A DNA stretch of 33,978 nt from a bacterium (GTDB lineage: Bacteria; Acidobacteriota; HRBIN11; JAKEFK01). The stretch is taken from the NCBI GenBank assembly GCA_022616075.1, contig JAKEFK010000149.1:1-33978 (forward strand). Reading direction: 5' to 3'. Made by a program: the position numbers and the translations under genes. This document shows positions 28,449 through 33,978 of the stretch, piece after piece. Under the pieces are notes generated by a model, which did no database searches, was not told the origin of the DNA, and was given only the letters and a program-made list of their open reading frames with translations. The stretch's first letter is position 1, and every line of letters begins with the position of its first letter.

Positions 28449-29717
28449 TTAAGAATGCAATGCCGTGAGATTCATATACGGGACAAGCGCTTCTGGAATT
28501 TTTACACTTCCATCCGGCTGCTGATAATTTTCCAAAATCGCAGCGACTGTCCGGCCAATGGCTAACCCGGATCCGTTCAAAGTATGCGCAAGACGCGTTC
28601 CTTTGCCGGCGGAAGGTTTATAGCGAATGTTCGCGCGACGCGCCTGAAAATCTTCGAAGTTGGAACAGGATGAGATTTCAACAAATGCATTTTGGCCCGG
28701 CATCCAGACTTCCAGATCGTATGTCTTTGCCGAAGAAAAACCCAAATCGCCGGTGCACAGAAGCATCACGCGATATTTCAAGCCGAGCCGTCTAAGAATT
28801 TCTTCCGCATCCTGCGTTAGTTGCTCATGTTGCTGATAAGATTCCTCCGGTTTTGAGAAGTGAAGAATCTCCACCTTGTTAAATTGATGCAATCGAATCA
28901 GGCCGCGCGTTTCCTGTCCGTACGTTCCTGCTTCTCGGCGAAAACAGGGTGTGTACGCAACATAGCGAATCGGTAAATCCGATTCGTTCAGGACCTCGTC
29001 ACGGTGAATGTTCGTAACGGGAACTTCTGCAGTGGGAATCAAATATTGGTTCGTGTCCTGTAGCTTGAATAAATCCTCTTCAAACTTCGGCAAGTTCCCT
29101 GTTCCGCGGAGCGAGTCCGCATTTGCAATGAAAGGAGGAAGCACCTCCGTGTAACCGCGCGAGGTGTGAACATCGATCATGAAATTGATCAGCGCGCGTT
29201 CCAGCTTTGCTCCTGCTCCGCGATAAAGCACGAAACGGCTGCCGGCAATTTTTGCGGCTCTTGCAAAATCCAGGATGCCAAGTTTAACTCCAAGATCGAT
29301 ATGAGTTGCCGCTTTGAAATCAACTTCGACCGAACCTTGGTGGTTCCTCACTTCAACATTTTCAGAAGCTCCGGCGCCCACGGGAACGGAATCATGGGGA
29401 AGATTCGGAATGTTCAACAGGTAGTCTGACATCCGGGTCTCTGCACTTCGCACCACTTCGTCGAGTTGTCGGATCCGCTCTTTTACCTGTCGCATCTCTT
29501 CCATGCGAGCTTCCATATCCTCGCCGCGGCTTTTTGCTTCCCCAATTTCCTTGGAGACAACGTTGCTGCGGTGCTTGAGCTCTTCTACGTCGCGCATGCT
29601 GGACCTTCGCTGCTCAACAAGGGCAAAGAATTCCGTCAAATCTACCTGCAGTCCGCGGCTTTTCAGCTTGCGTTCCACTATCTCGCGGTTCTCCCGCACA
29701 AAACCTGCATCAAGCAT
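28449..29717 (-). CDS. serS: Seryl-tRNA synthetase
   Basis: This 422-aa class II aminoacyl-tRNA synthetase charges tRNA-Ser and tRNA-Sec with serine. The N-terminal long coiled-coil arm (about 30-110) that grips the tRNA variable arm is present. So are motif 2 (YTPCFRREAGTYGQETRGL), a segment with EISSCSNFEDFQARR, and motif 3 (LNGSGLAIGRTVAAILENYQ). Length is normal. ATG 29717 faces a divergently transcribed secreted-protein gene across a spacer filled by a palindromic repeat. The stop codon lies within the spacer that carries the gdhA ribosome site. Confidence 0.97.
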   Translation of the reverse strand: MLDAGFVRENREIVERKLKSRGLQVDLTEFFALVEQRRSSMRDVEELKHRSNVVSKEIGEAKSRGEDMEARMEEMRQVKERIRQLDEVVRSAETRMSDYLLNIPNLPHDSVPVGAGASENVEVRNHQGSVEVDFKAATHIDLGVKLGILDFARAAKIAGSRFVLYRGAGAKLERALINFMIDVHTSRGYTEVLPPFIANADSLRGTGNLPKFEEDLFKLQDTNQYLIPTAEVPVTNIHRDEVLNESDLPIRYVAYTPCFRREAGTYGQETRGLIRLHQFNKVEILHFSKPEESYQQHEQLTQDAEEILRRLGLKYRVMLLCTGDLGFSSAKTYDLEVWMPGQNAFVEISSCSNFEDFQARRANIRYKPSAGKGTRLAHTLNGSGLAIGRTVAAILENYQQPDGSVKIPEALVPYMNLTALHS

Positions 29718-29740
29718 AAACAGATATATTACCTCAGAAA

Positions 29741-29800
29741 CAAAGTAGCGCGGACGTCCCGTCTGCGCAGATTCGCAGGCGAGACGCCTGCGCTACTTTG
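29741..29800. repeat. Palindromic repeat, family B (CAAAGTAGCGC type)
   Basis: Perfect 11-bp terminal arms CAAAGTAGCGC (29741-29751) and GCGCTACTTTG (29790-29800) enclose smaller palindromes (GGACGTCC; CAGGCG/CGCCTG). It occupies most of the 100-bp gap between divergent serS and the secreted-protein gene. A related copy lies at 32101-32155. Confidence 0.85.
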
Positions 29801-29817
29801 GTAAAATGGTAGGTCAT

Positions 29818-30558
29818 ATGAACTGCATATTTTGCTTTATTTGTTTGTTTCTTGTTACTGTCGTCGGTGAATCCTGGACGTCGCGAACATATCAGGTTGT
29901 GGTGGTTCAATCCACGAAACTGATGCCGGCGAGCTTTCAGCGAATCATGCGCCAACACAAAGAAGAGATCCTGCGCGGATCCTTAAAACCGGATGAGCAA
30001 GAAGAGGATTTTCACCGTTACGATCTGGGGAGCCGGAGCGGTTTCCTGATTGATCGTATTCAGGGGCTGACAAAGAGCATCCCGCAAAAAATTGCCACCC
30101 ATGTGCCTTTTCGCGAAATTGCCGAAGATCTTGGGCGTCTCTCACACTATGCGTGTGATTTGAACGATCCCTTGATCCTGCTGGATTCGGATTCGCGGGA
30201 ACCGGCATACAGAGTCGATTTTGCCATCTATTTGGAAAAGAACATCGAAAAATTTCCCTGGATTTTTGATGGTCATGAGCATTACTTGCTGGCGGAAGGC
30301 AATGTAAAGGAATACGTTCATCAACTGGCGCTTCACGTGTCAACGAAATATCCACGACTGGGAGAGGCATACTTCCCTCGTGGCACTCTCGTCTCTTCCG
30401 ACACGTTCGACCCGCGATCACTGCCGTTCGGAATTGCGAGCCTAAGCTATTCCCATTGCATTACGAATACAGTGCAGCTCTGGTTTCATGCATGGAAAGA
30501 AGCGCACGGCGATATTACTTATACACCATTGTACAAACGAAAACGGAGCTCCCAGTGA
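29818..30558 (+). CDS. Exported protein, possibly zinc phospholipase C/S1-P1 nuclease-like
   Basis: A protein of 246 aa from ATG 29818 (ATG 29806, at the repeat edge, is an alternative). It starts with a hydrophobic export signal (CIFCFICLFLVTVVG) and likely cleavage near residue 17. The mature part is helical. DLGRLSHYACDLNDPL (about 107-122) recalls the His/Asp zinc-ligand helix in zinc-dependent phospholipase C and S1/P1 nucleases (pattern LGxxxHYxxDxxxPL), and other His residues (HRYD, DGHEHY) could complete the site. I hold this as a distant resemblance only. Its stop overlaps the GTG start of purH (GTGA), so it is translationally coupled to a purine-synthesis gene, which is unexpected for an exported protein. 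Confidence 0.5.
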   Translation: MNCIFCFICLFLVTVVGESWTSRTYQVVVVQSTKLMPASFQRIMRQHKEEILRGSLKPDEQEEDFHRYDLGSRSGFLIDRIQGLTKSIPQKIATHVPFREIAEDLGRLSHYACDLNDPLILLDSDSREPAYRVDFAIYLEKNIEKFPWIFDGHEHYLLAEGNVKEYVHQLALHVSTKYPRLGEAYFPRGTLVSSDTFDPRSLPFGIASLSYSHCITNTVQLWFHAWKEAHGDITYTPLYKRKRSSQ

Positions 30559-32099
30559 AAATAAAGCGCGCGTTGATCAGCGTTTCAGAAAAGATCGGCC
30601 TTCTCACGTTCGCGGAAATCCTGAAATCGCTGGATGTCGAAATCATTTCTACGGGCGGAACGGCCCGGTTTCTAGAAGAGGGCGGAATTCCCGTCACTTC
30701 CCTTTCCTCCGTGACAAGTTTTCCCGAAATCCTGGATGGTCGCGTAAAAACCCTTCATCCGGGAATCTTTGGAGGAATACTCGCCATACGAAATGAACCG
30801 AAACACATCAAGCAAATGCAAGAGCATCACCTGGAGCCGATCGATCTGGTTGTGGTGAATCTCTATCCATTCGAAAAAAAAGCAGTCGCGGAAAATCTTG
30901 GTCTTGCGGACGCAGTGGAGTGGATCGACATAGGAGGTCCCTCTTTGATTCGAGCTGCTGCAAAAAATCATGCGTTTGTCACAGTAGTAATCGAACCGGA
31001 GGATTATCCCCGCGTTGCCGAAGAAATGCAGAAAAATGGCGGTATGGTATCACTCGAAACGCGCGTTCAACTGGCGCAAAAAGCTTATCAATTCACCTCC
31101 TATTACGATGCAACCATCGCAAACTATTTCAGCCGTTTGCTTCCCAAAAGCGATTTTCCTGCTTATTTCCCGGTAAATCTAAAACAGATTTCATCGCTTC
31201 GTTACGGTGAAAATCCCCATCAGGAAGCGGCTTTGTATCAGGATGTGACAATTGCGGGAGCGGCCCTTACAAGAGCCGAAAAGCTGCAAGGGAAGGAACT
31301 GTCGTTCAACAATCTGCTGGATTTTGACGCAGCCTTTCAGCTCTGTTGCGCGTTGAATCGCACCTGCGCGGTGATCATCAAACACAATAATCCGTGCGGA
31401 GTTTCGATTGATGATTCCGTTGCCGAAGCTTATCGCAAGGCGCGCGCTGCCGATCCCGTTGCCGCGTTTGGCGGTGTTGTAGGAATCCGTGGAACGGTCG
31501 ATGAAGCAACTGCAAGAGTCATTACGGAAGCATTCATCGAAGGAATCGTGGCACAGGAGTTTACACCGGAAGCGTTGAAGATTTTTTCCACGAAGAGCTC
31601 GATGCGGCTTCTGAAACTGCCGGAGGAATGGAAGATTTCAGATCGCATAGATCTGAAAAAAATTACAGGCGGCGCTTTAATTCAGGACCGGGATGACATT
31701 CCGTTTGATAAAGCTTCCTGCAAAGTGGTTACGAAAAGGGAGCCCACACAGGAAGAATGGAAAGCGCTGGAATTTGCGTGGATTGTCGCTCAGTATGTGA
31801 AATCCAACGCGATTGTCTTCACAACTGCAATGGAAACTGTGGCTGTAGGAGCCGGACAAATGAGCCGGGTTGATTCTGCAAAAATCGCGCGGATCAAAGC
31901 GCACTCTTCCTTAAAAGGAGCGGCCGTCGGATCAGATGCGTTCTTTCCTTTTCGCGACGGTGTAGATGAAGTTGCGGCTGCCGGAGCAACATGCATCATA
32001 CAGCCCGGTGGATCGATCCGTGATCAGGAAGTAATCGATGCAGCAAATCAGCACAACCTCGCGATGGTGTTCACCGGGATAAGGCATTTTCGCCACTAA
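30555..32099 (+). CDS. purH: Bifunctional AICAR transformylase/IMP cyclohydrolase
   Basis: A 514-aa enzyme for the last two steps of IMP synthesis: formylation of AICAR using 10-formyl-tetrahydrofolate, then ring closure. The N-terminal MGS-like cyclohydrolase domain (ALISVSEK, EIISTGGTA, DGRVKTLHPGI) spans about 1-195. The transformylase domain carries KHNNPCG (276-282, catalytic Lys and His) and SLRYGENPHQ. I chose GTG 30555, preceded by GGAG, because KIKRALISVSEK is the usual N-terminus; the frame stays open upstream to 30456 but this only shadows the preceding gene. It overlaps that gene by 4 nt. A family B palindrome begins 2 bp after the stop. Confidence 0.96.
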   Translation: MKIKRALISVSEKIGLLTFAEILKSLDVEIISTGGTARFLEEGGIPVTSLSSVTSFPEILDGRVKTLHPGIFGGILAIRNEPKHIKQMQEHHLEPIDLVVVNLYPFEKKAVAENLGLADAVEWIDIGGPSLIRAAAKNHAFVTVVIEPEDYPRVAEEMQKNGGMVSLETRVQLAQKAYQFTSYYDATIANYFSRLLPKSDFPAYFPVNLKQISSLRYGENPHQEAALYQDVTIAGAALTRAEKLQGKELSFNNLLDFDAAFQLCCALNRTCAVIIKHNNPCGVSIDDSVAEAYRKARAADPVAAFGGVVGIRGTVDEATARVITEAFIEGIVAQEFTPEALKIFSTKSSMRLLKLPEEWKISDRIDLKKITGGALIQDRDDIPFDKASCKVVTKREPTQEEWKALEFAWIVAQYVKSNAIVFTTAMETVAVGAGQMSRVDSAKIARIKAHSSLKGAAVGSDAFFPFRDGVDEVAAAGATCIIQPGGSIRDQEVIDAANQHNLAMVFTGIRHFRH

Positions 32100-32100
32100 T

Positions 32101-32155
32101 CAAAGTAGCGCGGGCCTCAGGCCTGCGTCGCGGGCGGGACGCCCGCGTTACTTTG
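32101..32155. repeat. Palindromic repeat, family B, second copy
   Basis: Arms CAAAGTAGCGCGGGC (32101-32115) and GCCCGCGTTACTTTG (32141-32155) pair over 15 positions with one G-T. It lies between convergent purH and the 264-aa membrane-anchored gene and supplies the last codons of the latter. Confidence 0.85.
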
Positions 32156-32911
32156 GTATTGAGGCATCGGGCGTTCGCAGCCAAAGACGGTGCATCGGCC
32201 GTTCAGCTCGAAGCATTCTTTATGGTGAGGAGTTCCGCAAAACTGGCAATATTGCACGGCATCGATCTCAGAAAGGTCCTCTTTGCAATACGCGCAACGT
32301 TTCTCGGAAATGAGCGGCTGCACAGGAATGTTGATTAGCTCCGGATCGCAAAGGTGAACAAGATCCTGCGCAAGGCGGATGAAATTCATCATCCTTACAT
32401 CGTTCAGATCCTCCGGAGAAATCGTCTTCCATAACTTCATTCCGTACTGTCCGATTTGACCGGAAAATCCCGCTTGATTCAGTTTTTGCATGAGCGCAAC
32501 AAAACCGACTCGCTCGCGTAACCCGCTCAACATCTGAGAATCTCGCGTCCCCATCAGGTAATGCGTCCCGGCCACTTTCGTTTTCGGTTCCAAAAAAGCG
32601 TCCAGGAATGCGTAGATCAAGCGGGGCAATCTGTAAAAAGTAAACCGTATGGGAAATGATTTCCGCAAACGCACGACCAGTCGCCGGGTATCAGAATTGA
32701 CCTGAAGTTCTACCGACCTGTCCTGAGTTACATAAATTAGTTTTCGCCATCCGGCCTGATAAGCATTTCCGCCATACTGAGCGACGAGATCCTCAAATGC
32801 CTTGACCGCTCCATTGTACAGATCGTGCCGCCGCATTCTTCTGTGTCCCCAGCGGGTCGAAGAACGGAGCACAAAATAAAGGAAGATCAGCAGCCCAAAG
32901 AAAAAATGCAT
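32117..32911 (-). CDS. Membrane-anchored zinc-ribbon protein, 264 aa
   Basis: One N-terminal transmembrane segment (FFFGLLIFLYFVL, residues 3-15) is followed by basic residues, so the body should face the cytoplasm. The middle (30-200) is a soluble domain I do not recognise. Near the C-terminus a treble-clef or RING-like zinc module has C206, C209, C222, C225, H229/H230, C233, C240 and C245 (CAYCK...CQFCGTPHHKECF). The final residues NAGVPPATQA are encoded by the family B palindromic repeat, so the natural C-terminus was probably replaced or extended by the repeat. The function is unknown; protein-protein or nucleic-acid binding is typical of such modules. Confidence 0.7.
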   Translation of the reverse strand: MHFFFGLLIFLYFVLRSSTRWGHRRMRRHDLYNGAVKAFEDLVAQYGGNAYQAGWRKLIYVTQDRSVELQVNSDTRRLVVRLRKSFPIRFTFYRLPRLIYAFLDAFLEPKTKVAGTHYLMGTRDSQMLSGLRERVGFVALMQKLNQAGFSGQIGQYGMKLWKTISPEDLNDVRMMNFIRLAQDLVHLCDPELINIPVQPLISEKRCAYCKEDLSEIDAVQYCQFCGTPHHKECFELNGRCTVFGCERPMPQYQSNAGVPPATQA

Positions 32912-32952
32912 GTCTATAGTTTAATACGGCACATGCCTATGTGTAGTTCATG

Positions 32953-33007
32953 GTAGGGGCAGGCCTCGTGCCTGCCCTTTGAGGGCGACTATAAGGGGCG
33001 CCCCTAC
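32953..33007. repeat. Palindromic repeat, family C (GTAGGGGC type)
   Basis: Outer arms GTAGGGGC (32953-32960) and GCCCCTAC (33000-33007) enclose an inner hairpin GGGCAGGC/GCCTGCCC. The right arm contains the stop codon of the dps gene. Confidence 0.8.
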
Positions 33008-33465
33008 GAGAGCAAACTCCGCAACATCCAGGCCGTCTTCTCGTGGACCTGCATTCTTTGGGTCAGCAGGTCGGCTGTCGGCTGATCATTCACTTCCTCG
33101 ACGAGCGGGAAGAGCGATCGTGCGGTTCGAATCACTGTTTCCTGACCGTCCAGAAGCTGTTGAATCATCCGTTCGGCGCTTGGCACGCCTTCCTCTTCAC
33201 GAATCGATGTCAGTTTGGAAAAAGCCGCATACGAACCCAGCGCGGGAATACCCAGCGCGCGTATCCGTTCCGCAATCAAATCTACTGCGAGCGCCAGCTC
33301 GTTGTATTCCTGCTCAAACATCAAATGCAGTGTTTGAAACATAGGCCCCGTAACATTCCAATGAAAGTTGTGCGTCTTCAAGTACAGCGTGTAAGTATCG
33401 GCCAGTAGCCGCGACAATCCCTCCGCAATCTGCTTCCGGTCCTGCTCGTTAATTCCAATATCCAT
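33004..33465 (-). CDS. dps: Dps-type ferritin-like DNA protection protein
   Basis: A 153-aa Dps family protein; dodecamers store iron by oxidising it with peroxide and shield DNA in stress. The intersubunit ferroxidase residues H35, H47, D62 and E66 lie in [18 protein letters not shown] and VDLIAERI with exactly the spacing of the family. I chose ATG 33465 because GGAGG precedes it at a good distance; an ATG 12 nt upstream would overlap that site. The stop lies inside the arm of a family C palindrome. With katG and the PerR-like regulator in the same window, a shared peroxide response is likely but the distance is large. The gene is complete. Confidence 0.93.
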   Translation of the reverse strand: MDIGINEQDRKQIAEGLSRLLADTYTLYLKTHNFHWNVTGPMFQTLHLMFEQEYNELALAVDLIAERIRALGIPALGSYAAFSKLTSIREEEGVPSAERMIQQLLDGQETVIRTARSLFPLVEEVNDQPTADLLTQRMQVHEKTAWMLRSLLS

Positions 33466-33486
33466 GATTTCCTCCATATGTTAAGG

Positions 33487-33537
33487 GTATGCATTTGTCA
33501 TACATAGGTACAATTAATTAAGCATATCAGAATGATA
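33487..33537 (-). promoter_or_regulatory. Possible regulatory palindromes upstream of dps
   Basis: Two small inverted repeats lie in the 80-bp gap before dps: GTATG/CATAC (33487-33503) and TATCAGAATGATA (33525-33537, 5-3-5). The second resembles a half-conserved Fur-type box. The whole gap is AT-rich. Binding by a stress regulator is only a suggestion. Confidence 0.25.
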
Positions 33538-33545
33538 AGATATAT

Positions 33546-33914
33546 TTATGAAATCTTCCGCCAGTCTTCGAGCGCGGCGACAACAGCCTGCTCGGCCAAA
33601 ACCGAACAGTGGATTTTTTCGGGCGGCAGTTCCCCCATCAACTCGGACATCTGTTCATTGGAGATTTTGCGCAGTTCCTCGACCGTTTTTCCAAGCACTA
33701 GTTCAGTCAACATCGATCCTGTTGCAATTGCGGCTCCGCATCCATAAACCTTGAATCGCGCTTCTGCAACCACACCCCCTTCTATTCTCATGTGCAGTTG
33801 CAGCAGGTCTCCATCGGCAGAACTGCGCACGCGGGCGCGCGCGTTTGCATCTTCAAGCTCACCCACGTTCCGCGGGTTCTTCACATGGTCAAGCACTATC
33901 GCCGAATATTTCAT
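33546..33914 (-). CDS. IscU/NifU-like iron-sulfur scaffold protein, first cysteine missing
   Basis: A 122-aa protein of the IscU/SufU family, on which iron-sulfur clusters are assembled from cysteine-desulfurase sulfur. HVKNPRNVGEL (10-20), YGCGAAIATGSMLTELVLGKT (C59) and IHCSVLAEQAV (H102, C103) are intact. The first cluster cysteine, normally in a NPxCGD block, is replaced by Asp34 in SSADGD; the flanking GD and following LLQL keep the alignment clear. The codons read AGT TCT GCC GAT GGA, two base changes from Cys. Asp could act as a ligand, or the protein may have another role. No iscS or other cluster genes are visible on this side; upstream lies a repeat at the window end. Confidence 0.85.
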   Translation of the reverse strand: MKYSAIVLDHVKNPRNVGELEDANARARVRSSADGDLLQLHMRIEGGVVAEARFKVYGCGAAIATGSMLTELVLGKTVEELRKISNEQMSELMGELPPEKIHCSVLAEQAVVAALEDWRKIS

Positions 33915-33922
33915 AGCTCTTT

Positions 33923-33978
33923 AACGCAGAGGCGCAGAGAAAAACGAAGAATAATTTATCATCTCTGCGTCTCTGCGT
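33923..33978. repeat. Palindromic repeat, family A, second copy (reaches window end)
   Basis: AACGCAGAGGCGCAGAGA (33923-33940) and TCTCTGCGTCTCTGCGT (33962-33978) are reverse complements with one mismatch. It directly precedes the IscU-like gene start on that strand and matches the copy near 27,000. The right edge is cut by the window. Confidence 0.8.

Overview
The window looks like chromosomal DNA of a Gram-negative bacterium with mid-range GC. Acidobacteriota or a neighbouring phylum is my best guess. The hints are a degraded Oar/TonB-dependent outer-membrane protein tail, a receiver-fused PEP-synthase-like protein without its phospho-His domain, and short palindromic repeats between core genes. 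The phylum is inference; no 16S or other decisive marker is present.

Region 1 (about 1-15,600) is an accessory, defence-type island. After a truncated gene and two small unknown ORFs come two large co-directional genes: a 963-aa protein with no recognisable motif and a 1745-aa DEAH helicase with zinc-cysteine clusters and a C-terminal DUF1998-type end. Size, order and domains fit a Druantia type III-like pair (DruH-DruE). Next are an unknown 264-aa gene and a tail-to-tail restriction-modification pair: a D12-class DNA adenine methylase overlapping, by 14 bp, a NotI-family endonuclease with its Cys4 site and D/E-x-Q catalytic residues. Then come an orphan ParB-domain protein, a hairpin-rich spacer, a DUF2130 protein (C2H2 finger, coiled coil, PD-(D/E)xK nuclease) and a possible 47-aa gene. 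A 5' half of tRNA-Lys(CTT), cut in the anticodon stem, faces the island so that its missing 3' half would lie on the island side.

Region 2 (about 15,600-18,500) is decayed DNA. An acyltransferase (plsC-like) gene appears split into an inverted N-terminal piece and a frameshifted C-terminal piece. A secreted metzincin-like protein with Gln in place of the first zinc His follows, then a multiply frameshifted Oar-like outer-membrane protein remnant.

Region 3 (about 18,580-24,065) holds an oxidative-stress pair (Fur/PerR-type regulator behind a palindromic operator, then katG), a HExxH protein, and a tightly packed set of small membrane and MoaF-like genes ending in a DUF2238 protein.

Region 4 (about 24,046-33,978) is housekeeping: receiver/PEP-synthase hybrid, gdhA, serS, a secreted protein coupled to purH, a zinc-ribbon membrane protein, dps, and an IscU-like scaffold lacking its first cluster cysteine. 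Five palindromic repeats of three families sit between these genes, and two of them run into gene ends.
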